From Flexifilum sp963727545 (GTDB lineage Bacteria; Chloroflexota; Anaerolineae; Aggregatilineales; Phototrophicaceae): a stretch of DNA of 64,000 bases. Below, piece by piece: positions 34,439 to 43,938 of the stretch. The stretch covers positions 1 to 64,000 of the forward strand of contig CAVSGS010000013.1 in assembly GCA_963727545.1 (NCBI GenBank), given 5' to 3'. Every line of letters starts with the position of its first letter. Position 1 is the stretch's first letter. A program made the position numbers and the translations under genes. The notes beneath the pieces were generated by a model. That model did no database searches, was not told the DNA's origin, and worked only from the letters and a program-made list of their open reading frames with translations.

Positions 34439-35845
34439 ATGCCTACGAATGTGATCATGCCGCAGTTGGGCGAAAGCGTCGTCGAGGGGACGATCAGCAA
34501 GTGGCTGAAACGTGAGGGCGACAGCGTCGAGGCGTTCGAGCCGCTGCTCGAAGTCAGCACCGACAAAGTCGATACCGAAGTCCCGGCTCCGGCGGATGGC
34601 GTGCTGCTCAAGATTCACGTCGCGGAGGGCACAACCGTCGAGCGCGGCACGCTGCTGGCGGTGATCGGCGCGGCGGATGAACGAGTGGACCCGGAGGGAA
34701 CCTCCAGCGACACGGCTGCTCAACCTGCTGCTGAACCGGTAGGGGCGCAGCGCGCTGTGCCCGTAAGGACGCAGCCTAACGGTAGCCTTGATGCCGTCGC
34801 TCAATCCGCCCCGCACAATGGCAAGCACGAATACACCGGTCACGTGACGCCGGTCGTCGCGCGGATGGCGGCTGAGCATCACCTAAATCTCGCCCAGATT
34901 GAGGGCACCGGGCGGGAAGGGCGGATCACCAAGAAGGATGTCGAAGCCTATCTCGCGCGCGAACCCGAATTGGTCGCTGTAGGGGCGCACGGCAGTGCGC
35001 CCGAACCCGACGAAGTTCCCCCTTGGGAGCAGCCGGTCGAGGGCGACCTGTTCAAGCCGACGGTCGAGTACGATGTCGAGCCGCTCGGTGTGAAGCACGC
35101 TTCGCCCGCGCAGCAGCGCGTCCATCCGGTCGAACCGATCCCTGAAGCGGTCGACGGCGAACTGATCACGCTCTCGCCGATGCGCAAAGCCATCGCCGAG
35201 CACATGGTCCGGAGCAAGCTGCAAACGTCGCCGCACGTGACGACGGTCTTTGAGGTCGATCTGTCGGCGGTGCTGGCGCATCGGGAGGCGAATAAGGCAG
35301 CCTTCGCCAAGCAGGGCGTCAACCTGACGCTGACCGCCTACTTCGCCGCCGCCTCAGTCGAGGCGCTGCGCGCCGTCCCGCTGCTCAACGCCCAGTGGAC
35401 GGACGAGGGCATCTATCTGCATCACACCATCAACGTCGGCTTGGCGGTCGGTCTGGACGACGGCTTGATCGTCCCGGTGATCAAGCGGGCGGGCGATCTG
35501 AGTCTGCTCGGCATCGCGCGGGCGGTCAACGACCTTGCAGCGCGGGCGCGGAGCAAGCAGTTGAAGCCGGACGAGGTGCAGGGCGGCACCTTCACCATCA
35601 CCAATCACGGCGTCAGCGGCAGCCTGTTCGCGACACCGATCATCAACCAGCCGCAGGTCGGGATTTTGGGCGTCGGCGTGCTGGAGAAACGCGTCAAGGT
35701 GATCACCGACGCCGACGGTAACGACTCGTTGGCGATCCGCCCGTGTGTCTACGTCACGCTGACGTTTGATCACCGCGTGGTCGACGGCGCAACCGGCGAC
35801 GGCTTCATGCTCGCGCTCAAGCAGCGGCTCGAAGGCTGGAAGTGA
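34439..35845 (+). CDS. 2-oxo acid dehydrogenase E2 (dihydrolipoyl acyltransferase, 468 aa)
   Basis: Domains: one lipoyl domain (1-80) with the lipoylated Lys in EVSTDKVDTEVPAP, a long linker, a peripheral-subunit-binding domain (about 138-178: TPVVARMAAEHHLNLAQIEG and GRITKKDVEAY), a second linker, and the catalytic acyltransferase domain (about 235-465) ending with DHRVVDGATGDGF. Both linkers include copies of the GTAGGGGCG palindrome family (34739 and 34979) read in frame as VGAQRAVPV and VGAHGSAP. The ATG has AAAGG upstream. LipB at 22 kb could lipoylate it. Substrate range follows E1. Confidence 0.93.
   Translation: MPTNVIMPQLGESVVEGTISKWLKREGDSVEAFEPLLEVSTDKVDTEVPAPADGVLLKIHVAEGTTVERGTLLAVIGAADERVDPEGTSSDTAAQPAAEPVGAQRAVPVRTQPNGSLDAVAQSAPHNGKHEYTGHVTPVVARMAAEHHLNLAQIEGTGREGRITKKDVEAYLAREPELVAVGAHGSAPEPDEVPPWEQPVEGDLFKPTVEYDVEPLGVKHASPAQQRVHPVEPIPEAVDGELITLSPMRKAIAEHMVRSKLQTSPHVTTVFEVDLSAVLAHREANKAAFAKQGVNLTLTAYFAAASVEALRAVPLLNAQWTDEGIYLHHTINVGLAVGLDDGLIVPVIKRAGDLSLLGIARAVNDLAARARSKQLKPDEVQGGTFTITNHGVSGSLFATPIINQPQVGILGVGVLEKRVKVITDADGNDSLAIRPCVYVTLTFDHRVVDGATGDGFMLALKQRLEGWK
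34739..34766. repeat. Dispersed palindrome copy 3, inside the E2 gene
   Basis: GTAGGGGCGCAGCG followed by the imperfect complement CGCTGTGCCCGTAA; it lies in the first interdomain linker and is translated in frame. Confidence 0.65.
34979..35006. repeat. Dispersed palindrome copy 4, inside the E2 gene
   Basis: GTAGGGGCGCACGG with CAGTGCGCCCGAAC as a degraded complementary arm, in the second linker of E2, again keeping the reading frame. Confidence 0.65.
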
Positions 35846-35860
35846 CCTGCTCTGTGGATA

Positions 35861-35888
35861 TTGTCGGGGAGCGGTAGCGTATTATACT
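35861..35888 (+). promoter_or_regulatory. Sigma-70-like promoter of the secreted hydrolase
   Basis: TTGTCG, 16 bp, TATACT, ending 35 bp before the ATG at 35924. Confidence 0.5.
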
Positions 35889-35923
35889 CAAACGCTTACC
35901 CTTTATCTCACTCGGAGAGAGTC

Positions 35924-36796
35924 ATGAAAAATCGTCTCAAATTCTTGATCGTCGCATTTGTGCTCATCAGCTTGTTGAGCGTCGTTGGCAGTAGTTTTGC
36001 TCAAGACGCCGCGAGCGCTGAAGAGAGTGTCGTTACCCTTGATAACGGCGTCGTGGCGACGCTCGCCATGCCGCAGTCTGATACCCCCGTTCCCGCCGTG
36101 CTGATGCTGCACGGCTTCGCCAGCTCGCGCGACGAAGTCGGCAATATGTACAAGAATCTCGCTGCTGAATTGGCTGATCGCGGCATCGCTTCGCTGCGGA
36201 TCGATTTTCGCGGCTGGGGCGAGAGTGCCGGGAATATGGCAGACACTACCGTCAGCGGACAGGTGGAAGACGCCGCCGCCGCTTACACTTATCTGAGCGG
36301 CTTGGACGGCATCGACGCCGCTCGGATCGGCGTGCTGGGCTTCAGCTTGGGCGGCAGCATCACCGTTTATTCGGCGGGCGAGAACCCAAGCTGGTACAAG
36401 TCGATGGCGCTGTGGTCAACTTTCGGCGACCTGCACGATACCTTCCTTGATGAACTGGGGCAGGATAATTTCGACACCGCTGCCGCCGCAGGCAGCGTCA
36501 CAATCGATCTGGGTTTCCGCACGGTGACGTTGAACGACACTTTCTTCACCAGCCTGAACGACTATGATTACAAGACCGAGTTCGCGAATTATCGCGGCGC
36601 GGTGCTGGTCGTGGCGGGGTCGGCGGATGGGTCGGCAGCATATCTCGATTGGTATCGGGATCATGCGATGGGCGATCTGAAGGCGTCGTTCCTCGTCGAA
36701 GGCGCGGATCACATTTACGACGTGCTGACCGACGACGCGACGCACAGCAATGCCGTCATCCAGAAAACAGCGGACTGGTTTGCCCTGAGCCTGTAG
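35924..36796 (+). CDS. Secreted alpha/beta hydrolase (290 aa)
   Basis: Signal peptide MKNRLKFLIVAFVLISLLSV to about SSFA (residues 1-26). The hydrolase domain has the oxyanion loop LMLHGFASSRDE, FRGWGES, elbow GFSLGGS, acid region VAGSADGS and GADHIYD with the histidine. It resembles serine aminopeptidase-type (S9/BAAT-like) hydrolases. GGAGAG is at good distance from the ATG. It has its own promoter between E2 and lpd and is followed by a terminator, so it is an insertion in the dehydrogenase gene order rather than an operon member. Confidence 0.88.
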   Translation: MKNRLKFLIVAFVLISLLSVVGSSFAQDAASAEESVVTLDNGVVATLAMPQSDTPVPAVLMLHGFASSRDEVGNMYKNLAAELADRGIASLRIDFRGWGESAGNMADTTVSGQVEDAAAAYTYLSGLDGIDAARIGVLGFSLGGSITVYSAGENPSWYKSMALWSTFGDLHDTFLDELGQDNFDTAAAAGSVTIDLGFRTVTLNDTFFTSLNDYDYKTEFANYRGAVLVVAGSADGSAAYLDWYRDHAMGDLKASFLVEGADHIYDVLTDDATHSNAVIQKTADWFALSL

Positions 36797-36826
36797 GATT
36801 GCTCTGAGCGTTTTCCCGGCAGCATC

Positions 36827-36853
36827 GAGGGCACAAGTCTTGTGCCCTCTTTT
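36827..36853 (+). terminator. Rho-independent terminator
   Basis: GAGGGCACAAG, T, CTTGTGCCCTC: 11-bp perfect stem, then TTTT, 30 bp after the hydrolase stop. Confidence 0.85.
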
Positions 36854-37008
36854 GATCGACCGGATGCGCAATTCCCCGTGCGATTTGCCTTGCTGAGCGC
36901 GTCTATAGTGTATGTGACGTTATCCTGCGAGCAATGTGTCTTTTCGAGTGCCCCGCGTTGGGTTACAATGAACCTGTCATTTCGCAGGACATTTCAGGAG
37001 CTTCCTTC

Positions 37009-38409
<1,401 letters not shown>

Positions 38410-38413
38410 AAGA

Positions 38414-38443
38414 AGTACTGAGTACTGGGTACTGAGTGCTGAG
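38414..38443. repeat. GTACTGAGTACTG word repeat
   Basis: AGTACTGAGTACTGGGTACT plus GAGTGCTGAG: tandem GTACTGA-like units just after lpd. Related units occur at 58170 and 59381. Confidence 0.55.
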
Positions 38444-38472
38444 AAGGGCGGATCCAAGCGATCCGCCTTTTT
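38444..38472 (+). terminator. Rho-independent terminator after lpd
   Basis: AAGGGCGGATC, CAAGC, GATCCGCCTTT: 11-bp stem with one G-T pair, then TTTTT. Confidence 0.85.
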
Positions 38473-38523
38473 GTTTGGCGCAACGGATCGGTAAGCAGTA
38501 CCGTATAGGGAGATAACGGCGGG

Positions 38524-38886
38524 ATGAGGATCGGGCTTATGAACGGATCGCAGCGACTATTGAAGCTAGTGCTTCTGGTTCACTTGATCTGCTACGGGAT
38601 TTTCTTCATTGCCGCGATTGACGGCTTCAAGTTCGATCTGCTTACCGCTCAGCCGCGAGTGTTCATTTTGCTGTTCTGGACGCCGATTCTGCTGCTGCAC
38701 GTCGGTGCGACCTACTACCAGATCGGGCGCGGGGACATCAGCAAGCTGGAGCGCGAGGCTTACCGCGACGGTTTCGCCGATGCGATGAAGCAGTTAGGCA
38801 GTCCGTCGGAGCGGATCGAGCGGCTCGCGCTCGACGATGAGGGGGAGTTGGTCGAACTGCCGAAGCGCAAGCGCAGCGATAGTTAG
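38524..38886 (+). CDS. Small membrane protein of unknown function (120 aa)
   Basis: Two transmembrane segments (about residues 13-31, LVLLVHLICYGIFFIAAI, and 46-62, FILLFWTPILLLHVGATYY), then a cytosolic helix with YQIGRGDISKLEREAYRDGF and a basic end. The architecture is that of a 2TM-domain protein. AGGGAG lies ten bases before ATG 38524; ATG 38539 is an alternative. No family recognised. It is convergent with the acetyltransferase at 38892. Confidence 0.65.
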   Translation: MRIGLMNGSQRLLKLVLLVHLICYGIFFIAAIDGFKFDLLTAQPRVFILLFWTPILLLHVGATYYQIGRGDISKLEREAYRDGFADAMKQLGSPSERIERLALDDEGELVELPKRKRSDS

Positions 38887-38891
38887 TTCCC

Positions 38892-39698
38892 TCACTGGCG
38901 GTGATGCTCTAACCACGACACCCCGTAATCGATCAGCCGACGCTGTGGTATTAGCAATGCTCTCGCGTTAGAAACGCTGCCCTCGCGCTGAAGCCCGGTT
39001 TCGCGGGCGAAGTCTGCTCCAAGCTGGACGAAATCTGAGGCGCTCCAATCAAGGTCATCCCAAGCGATCCACCGGCGCACGCCGTCAACCATCATCGGCG
39101 CTCCATAGCGCATCGGCGGGTGCTGAATTTGCGCGCGCCACTCCGCAAGGTGGAGCGAAGTGTTACGATTGTGGTCGACGCCGAGCAACAGTACCCATCC
39201 ATCCGAGTCGTAAATGCGAGCAAGCGGCGAGCCTTCGCCAAACAGCGGCGATAGTGCGTGGTTTTCGGTGATCTGGCGCGCGTGTTTGCCCCATGCCGCG
39301 AAGGATGCGTCCGGGTGATTGCTGCGGAGCACGCCGGATTGTTTGCGAAACGTCTCTGGAATGATGCCCATGCGGAAAGTGGGCGTCAGCGCTTGATCAA
39401 AAGCAGGCATGGTTTCGCGCATCGTTTTCCACCACGCTTCGGGCACTGGCGGAGCTACCCAGTTTGCCGGATCGCTTAGCTGCGGGCTGTGGGTCGGCAT
39501 AACCAAAGTCCCTTCAGTGCCAAGCACCTGCTCTAATGCGAGAACGACGGCGACGGCTCCGCCGTTGACCTCAGCGCTCAGCGATTTAAGCGAAGAATGG
39601 ACAATCAGCACCATGCCGGGTCGAATTCCAAGCGCGACGAAGTCAGCGACCAGCGTGGGGATAGTCGCCAGAGTCCGGTGTTCTTGGTCAAGAGACAT
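38892..39698 (-). CDS. AAC(3)-family N-acetyltransferase (268 aa)
   Basis: Belongs to the antibiotic 3-N-acetyltransferase family (AAC(3)/YokD/FrbF). Family words: VLIVHSSLKSLSAEVNGGA, GTEGTLVMPTHSPQLSDPAN, VPEAWWKTMRETMPAFD, TPTFRMGIIPETFRK, RSNHPDASFAAWGKHA, GSPLARIYDSDGWVLLLGVD and NTSLHLAE. It transfers acetyl from acetyl-CoA to an amine, an aminoglycoside in characterised members. Chromosomal relatives often have other substrates, so resistance should not be assumed. GGAGAG precedes the ATG. Single gene. Confidence 0.9.
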   Translation of the reverse strand: MSLDQEHRTLATIPTLVADFVALGIRPGMVLIVHSSLKSLSAEVNGGAVAVVLALEQVLGTEGTLVMPTHSPQLSDPANWVAPPVPEAWWKTMRETMPAFDQALTPTFRMGIIPETFRKQSGVLRSNHPDASFAAWGKHARQITENHALSPLFGEGSPLARIYDSDGWVLLLGVDHNRNTSLHLAEWRAQIQHPPMRYGAPMMVDGVRRWIAWDDLDWSASDFVQLGADFARETGLQREGSVSNARALLIPQRRLIDYGVSWLEHHRQ

Positions 39699-39753
39699 TA
39701 TGGAAACTCTCCAAGAATCGGTTGGGTGAAGAAAAGATTGCTACCGGGAGAGA

Positions 39754-40511
39754 TTAACGCCTCTGCCGTGCCGCTTCAAAGAGGATGATCGCGGCGGCGG
39801 ACGCAGCGTTGAGCGACTCGGTGTCGGCTGCCATCGGAATCGAGATGCGCTGAGTCGCTAGGGCGGCGGCTTCATCGCCTGCGCCGTGCGCTTCGCTGCC
39901 GACGATCAGCGCCCAAGCCTGCGACCAGTCGGCTGCAGTCGTAGCTGACGTCGCCCTGCATCTCTGCGAGATAAACCGCAAGAACCCGCGCAGATATTCG
40001 CCAATTTCATTGCCACTTTTTTGCGAAATACCGGCACGCGAAAATGCGCGCCCATACCGCTGCGTAGGACTTTATCGTTGTAGGGATCGACGCAGCCGGG
40101 AGCCAGCAGCACGACCTCGACGCCGGCCGCTGCTGCCGTCCGCAGGATGGTGCCCGAGTTGCCCGGATCGCGGACGGCGTCAAGGATCAGCACGCGGCGC
40201 GGATCGCGGGGCAGGGATGGCGTCGGCAGCGGGAAGACGCCGACGATGCCCTGGGGCTGCTCGGTCGCGCAGACGTGTTGGATGATTTCGGGCGCGGCTT
40301 CGAGCATCAGCTCGGCGGGAATTTCTAAGCTGGTGATGTCGATGGCGGCAGGATCGTAGAGCACAAATTCGGGGAGATAGCCCGCTTCAACCGCATCGCG
40401 GACGAGGCGCACGCCTTCGAGCGCGACTTTGCCCAGTTTGCGGCGCGACTTCGAGCCGGCGATCAGCCCGTGCGCCAGCTTGACCCGATCATTTTGGGGG
40501 CTGGTAATCAT
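39754..40511 (-). CDS. TrmH/SpoU-family RNA 2'-O-methyltransferase with two +1 frame breaks (about 251 aa)
   Basis: N-terminal substrate-binding domain (SRRKLGKVALEGVRLVRDAV), then the knotted SPOUT domain: LDAVRDPGNSGTILRTAAAA (motif 1), VFR near the middle, LIVGSEAHGAG (motif 2) and ISIPMAADTESLNAASAAAI (motif 3, S-adenosylmethionine binding). Reading through needs a +1 step at TCT (about 39981) to give SAVYLAEMQGDVSYD and another after GAC (about 39938) to give AADWSQAWALIVG. With both, length and motifs are normal. It methylates tRNA or rRNA ribose; the target is unknown. Often next to rplT, as here. Confidence 0.82.
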
Positions 40512-40518
40512 GATATGC

Positions 40519-40635
40519 GATCAGCTTTCAGCGGTCAGCTAAAACGAACGTCTGTAGTGTAAACGACAAAGGCGCACATCGTGCGCCCTGAAACTGCTCT
40601 TGAATAGCAGATCGGCTGAAAGCTGACCGCTAAAT
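40519..40635. repeat. Inverted CAGCTTTCAGC-type repeat between rplT and trmH
   Basis: ATCAGCTTTCAGCGGTCAGC on the left and GCTGAAAGCTGACCGCTA on the right are complementary. The centre contains a perfect hairpin GGCGCAC, ATC, GTGCGCC (40571-40587) that may end the ribosomal operon transcript. Confidence 0.7.
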
Positions 40636-40647
40636 GCTGAGAGCTGT

Positions 40648-41001
40648 CTACTGATTCTGCTGGCTGAGCGCGGCGAGCTTGGTGAAAGTCGCTGCATCGC
40701 GCACGGCGATGTCTGCCAGCACCTTACGATCCAGTTCGACGCCCGCTTTCTTCAAGCCGAACATGAAGCGGCTGTAGTTCAGTCCGTTCAAATGCGCACC
40801 GGCATTGATGCGGACGATCCACAGACGGCGCAGGTCTTGACGACGCGCGCGACGGTCGCGGTAAGCGTAGAATAGGCTCTTGAGCATCGCTTCGTTGGAG
40901 CGACGGAACAGCCGCCCGCGCGTGCCCCACTGACCCTTGGTCAGCTTGAGCACCCGCTTGTGATAGCGACGGCGAACATACCCGGTCTTTGAACGTGCCA
41001 T
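40648..41001 (-). CDS. rplT: 50S ribosomal protein L20
   Basis: A 117-aa basic protein starting MARSKTGYVRRRYHKRVLKL with the L20 core YRDRRARRQDLRRLWIVRIN, NYSRFMFGLKKAGVELDRKVLADIA. It binds 23S rRNA during early 50S assembly and in many bacteria represses its own operon. Shine-Dalgarno TAGGAG. Third gene of infC-rpmI-rplT. Confidence 0.97.
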   Translation of the reverse strand: MARSKTGYVRRRYHKRVLKLTKGQWGTRGRLFRRSNEAMLKSLFYAYRDRRARRQDLRRLWIVRINAGAHLNGLNYSRFMFGLKKAGVELDRKVLADIAVRDAATFTKLAALSQQNQ

Positions 41002-41072
41002 TGCATACTCCTAGCAACAAAGACCCAGAGCGGCGGCTCTGGGTGATATTGACCTGAAATTCCGCCGTGTGT

Positions 41073-41309
41073 TTACGCGGGCGGGTTTTGCTTGTAGAGC
41101 CGCAGATACGGCGCCAGCGTCATAATGCGCTTGTGCTGCGAAACGGTCTTGACCACGACCACTTTATCAAGTGACTGCTTCGCCCGCGTCGAGCGACGAC
41201 GGCGGAAGTGGCTCTTGCCACCATTCGTACGCACGACTTTACCACCGCCGGTGGTGCGGAAGCGCTTGGCGGTCGCCTTATGCGTCTTGAGTTTGTACTT
41301 CTTTGCCAC
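41073..41309 (-). CDS. rpmI: 50S ribosomal protein L35, GTG start
   Basis: A 78-aa basic protein with AKKYKLKTHKATAKRFRTTG and the motif GGKSHFRRRRS, then KRIMTLAPYL. The initiation codon is a GTG at 41309 with GGAG eight bases upstream; an open extension to 41348 is not family-like. Middle gene of the infC operon, 71 bp before rplT and 164 bp after infC. Confidence 0.95.
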   Translation of the reverse strand: MAKKYKLKTHKATAKRFRTTGGGKVVRTNGGKSHFRRRRSTRAKQSLDKVVVVKTVSQHKRIMTLAPYLRLYKQNPPA

Positions 41310-41473
41310 AGTAAGCACTCCAAGTGATACGATAGTGCCCCTAATCATCGCGCATCATGGGCGTAGAGTAAAGGCTTAGTTTGACGCTGGTAGCGATTAG
41401 CGGTTTGTTTTAGCAAAAAATCGCCGTTAATCCCCAAAACGCTCACAGAGCGCGAATGCTCAACTGAGCGCGC

Positions 41474-42004
41474 TTACTTCGGTTTCTTCTCCGGGGCGGG
41501 CGCCAGCACCATCAACATCGTATTGCCTTCCATGTTGGGCATCTGCTCGACCACTGCCACGTCATTCAATTCGGCGGCGATTTTCGCCAACCGTTCGCGA
41601 CCGATATTCGCGTGCGTAATCTCACGCCCACGAAAACGGATGCGCACCCGAACTTTCATGCCGTCGTTGATCCATTTACGGGCATCGCGGACTTTGAAAC
41701 CGAGGTGATGTTCGTCGGTCTTGGGGCTCAGACGAATCTCTTTAACCTCAATCGACTTTTGTTGTTTACGCGCCTTGCGTTCCTTGCGCTGCTTCTCGTA
41801 CTGGAACTTGCCAAAGTCCATGATCCGGCACACGGGCGGATCAGCATTCGGCGAGACCTCGACCAGATCGAGGTTGCGAGACTCTGCTATTTCAAGCGCT
41901 TCATTTAAGGAGATGACACCGAGATTTTCATTGGTATCGGTGATCACGCGGACTTCACGGGCGCGTATCTGATTATTAATTCGCTGCGAATCTTGGGAGC
42001 TTAT
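41474..42004 (-). CDS. infC: Translation initiation factor IF-3, probable ATA start (176 aa)
   Basis: IF-3 N domain (INNQIRAREVRVITDTNENLG, LDLVEVSPNADPPVCRIMD) and C domain (EIRLSPKTDEHHLGFKVRDA, RFRGREITH). No ATG or GTG precedes the conserved INNQIRA; the frame is closed by TGA at 42010. The best start is ATA at 42004, eight bases after AGAGAGGA; ATT at 41980 is the other option. A rare start fits infC autoregulation, where IF-3 itself rejects non-standard starts. Leader and promoter lie upstream (42051-42199). Confidence 0.93.
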   Translation of the reverse strand: MSSQDSQRINNQIRAREVRVITDTNENLGVISLNEALEIAESRNLDLVEVSPNADPPVCRIMDFGKFQYEKQRKERKARKQQKSIEVKEIRLSPKTDEHHLGFKVRDARKWINDGMKVRVRIRFRGREITHANIGRERLAKIAAELNDVAVVEQMPNMEGNTMLMVLAPAPEKKPK

Positions 42005-42050
42005 AGCTCAAATCCTCTCTAAATCGAACGGACAAATTGAGATGACTAAA

Positions 42051-42160
42051 GCGAGACGACCCTGAACCTAAGGGCGTTCTCGCTGCTATCTCATTGCTGA
42101 AATGTAGGTGGACGAAAGAGCTGTTTCGCTTGCGTATCCGTTGAAAAAACGGATAAACCC
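42051..42160 (-). promoter_or_regulatory. Structured leader of the infC operon
   Basis: On the complement there is a hairpin TATCCGTT, loop, AACGGATA (around 42135-42157), and a two-part stem with outer arms GCGAGA and TCTCGC and inner arms CCCT and AGGG (42051-42083), about 45 bp before the start. The position fits an autoregulatory leader bound by L20 or IF-3. No Rfam match was tested. Confidence 0.45.
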
Positions 42161-42169
42161 ACATGTTAA

Positions 42170-42199
42170 ATTATAACATACGTTTACCCGCTCGCGCAA
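42170..42199 (-). promoter_or_regulatory. Sigma-70 promoter of infC-rpmI-rplT
   Basis: On the complement, TTGCGC (42194-42199), 18 bp, TATAAT (42170-42175), giving a leader of about 160 nt. Confidence 0.7.
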
Positions 42200-42258
42200 G
42201 TTCGGGCTGGGCGACTTCTAAAGTGATTTGACCTACCCTCTGACCCGATCTAAACCGG

Positions 42259-42642
42259 TCACATCAGGCACTTTAGAGCGGTCAATACGCTCAGCTTTTG
42301 GTCGCTTTGGATCCCGATTTTCGGGTGAGTTTCGGCAAACTTGCGCACGTCGGCGAGCGCCTGTTGGTAGAAATCGATCAGTTCGGCGTCACTGCCTTTG
42401 AAGCGTCGCAGGGTCTGCTGAGCGCAAGCGGGGCAGCCGCGCATGGCGCGGAAGCTGTCGGTCTCGCAGCCAACACAGCCGTTGAGCCGGACCATCATCA
42501 GCATAAAAGCGATGGCTTCGTCGTGGTATTCTGACAGCAGGGCGACCTGCTCGACCAGCGCTTGCCATTCGGGACCGCGCAGTTTTTTCAAAGACGGGAT
42601 AACATAGTGAGGAAACATCAATTCATTATTGGTATACATCAA
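42259..42642 (-). CDS. Cysteine-rich small protein of unknown function (127 aa)
   Basis: Helical, with two Cys pairs close together: NGCVGCETDSFRAMRGCPACAQ (C-x2-C, then 12 residues, C-x2-C), followed by FKGSDAELIDFYQQALADVRK. The four cysteines could bind zinc or an iron-sulfur cluster. The N-terminal half (PHYVIPSLKKLRGPEWQALV) recalls small Chloroflexota proteins of unknown function. ATG pair at 42642/42639 with a weak GGGAC upstream. No operon partner. Function unknown. Confidence 0.65.
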   Translation of the reverse strand: MMYTNNELMFPHYVIPSLKKLRGPEWQALVEQVALLSEYHDEAIAFMLMMVRLNGCVGCETDSFRAMRGCPACAQQTLRRFKGSDAELIDFYQQALADVRKFAETHPKIGIQSDQKLSVLTALKCLM

Positions 42643-42762
42643 TGTCCCTTAAGTTTTGTGGTGTGACATCTGCTGTCACTCAAAAGAATAGGGTGGGATG
42701 CACAGCGCAAGGAATAGGACTCCCGTACTAATTTAGTAGAGCACTGGTTGGAATAAGCTGCG

Positions 42763-43938
42763 ATGATGGCGAGAGCATTATTCATTTTATGTCTGCTGTT
42801 GGCAGGCTGCAGCGGTGGTGCAGTCGTCTTTGCCCCAACGCCGCTGCCGCCTGATCAATCCCTTGCGACCTATGATCACCCTAGCGGTGCATTTTCGCTT
42901 AGTTTGCCGCGTTCGTGGTCGGTCTATTCCCAGAATACCACAACCTTGGCGACAGCGGCGTTTTCATCTCCCGGCGCTGAGCAGCCTGCGCTCTTGTTCG
43001 CCGTGATCAATCTGGGGCGCGAGGTCGATTCGAGTGAATTCGGGACGATCATCGACCGTTATCAAACACAGATTCGCGCCGATACCGGGCATTACGTTGA
43101 GCAGAGCCGCGAGGCGATGGGCGACGGTAGCTGGCGCATGACCGGCTTGCGCGCCGGGATCGGCGGGGTCACCGAGCGGATCAACACGTTTATTGAGCGT
43201 GAAGGCACCTTCATCGGCTTGATCGAGGTCGTTACGCCCGACGACCCGGCAGCCTTTGCGCCGCTGCAAGCGATCGTCAACTCGTTCACGATTCACCAAG
43301 ACGCCGCGCTGCAGCCGACCGACCTGACGACCCTCGCTTATGCCAAGGACGGCAGCCTCGGCGTGCTGCACGTCGCGGCATGGAGCACGCCCGCCGGAGT
43401 CTTCTTCATCACTGGCGAGGTCGCCAACTACGGTTTGACGACGATCACCGGGGTGCCGGTGCAGGTCGATCTGCTGACGGCGGACGGCTTGAGCGTGACC
43501 GGGGCGGTCGATCAGGTGATGGGCTACGGCATCCCGCCGGGCGGATTTGCGCCCTTCAGCCTGCGCTTCGGTGCGGGACAGCCCGCGCTGGCGACCAACT
43601 ATCGCTTGACGCTCGGCTCGGCGGACTGGTCACCCGATGCCGAAAGCCCGACGATCTACGGACAAAATGAGCTGACGTGGACTGACGAATCGGGTTTTGA
43701 CGTGTTCAATCGACTGGTGGTAAGCGGAGTGGTGACCAACATGAGCGACCATGTCATCCACAACCCGCGCGCGACCGTGACCGTCTTCGACGGCGCGCAG
43801 AACGTGATCGCGGCGGGGTTCAGCGACATTTCGCCTGCCGAACTCGACGCAAGCGCCACTGCCGATTTCCAAATCACCTTGCCGGAGATGGGCGGCGACC
43901 CTGAGAACTATATCGTCAACGTACAGGGGGTCCCGTGA
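42763..43938 (+). CDS. Lipoprotein with FxLyD-like C-terminal domain (391 aa)
   Basis: Signal peptide with lipobox LLAGC (Cys16), so it is anchored outside the membrane. Residues 35-170 form a PsbP/DcrB-like domain (HPSGAFSLSLPRSWSVYSQ, then a conserved EREGTFIGLIEVV and LQAIVNSFTI). Residues 195-390 contain two beta-sandwich repeats of FxLyD type (ITGEVANYGLTTITGVPVQV; VSGVVTNMSDHVIHNPRATV). It probably binds a ligand or a partner at the surface. Its stop overlaps the GTG start of the next gene. Confidence 0.8.
   Translation: MMARALFILCLLLAGCSGGAVVFAPTPLPPDQSLATYDHPSGAFSLSLPRSWSVYSQNTTTLATAAFSSPGAEQPALLFAVINLGREVDSSEFGTIIDRYQTQIRADTGHYVEQSREAMGDGSWRMTGLRAGIGGVTERINTFIEREGTFIGLIEVVTPDDPAAFAPLQAIVNSFTIHQDAALQPTDLTTLAYAKDGSLGVLHVAAWSTPAGVFFITGEVANYGLTTITGVPVQVDLLTADGLSVTGAVDQVMGYGIPPGGFAPFSLRFGAGQPALATNYRLTLGSADWSPDAESPTIYGQNELTWTDESGFDVFNRLVVSGVVTNMSDHVIHNPRATVTVFDGAQNVIAAGFSDISPAELDASATADFQITLPEMGGDPENYIVNVQGVP

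Noticed and set aside
34739..35006. Repeats inside E2 as extra lipoyl domains
   Set aside because: The linker segments are short and have no lipoyl-lysine motif; only one lipoyl domain is present.
38892..39698. Interpretation of the AAC(3)-like gene as a resistance cassette
   Set aside because: No mobile context, base composition like the neighbours, and the family includes non-resistance acetyltransferases.
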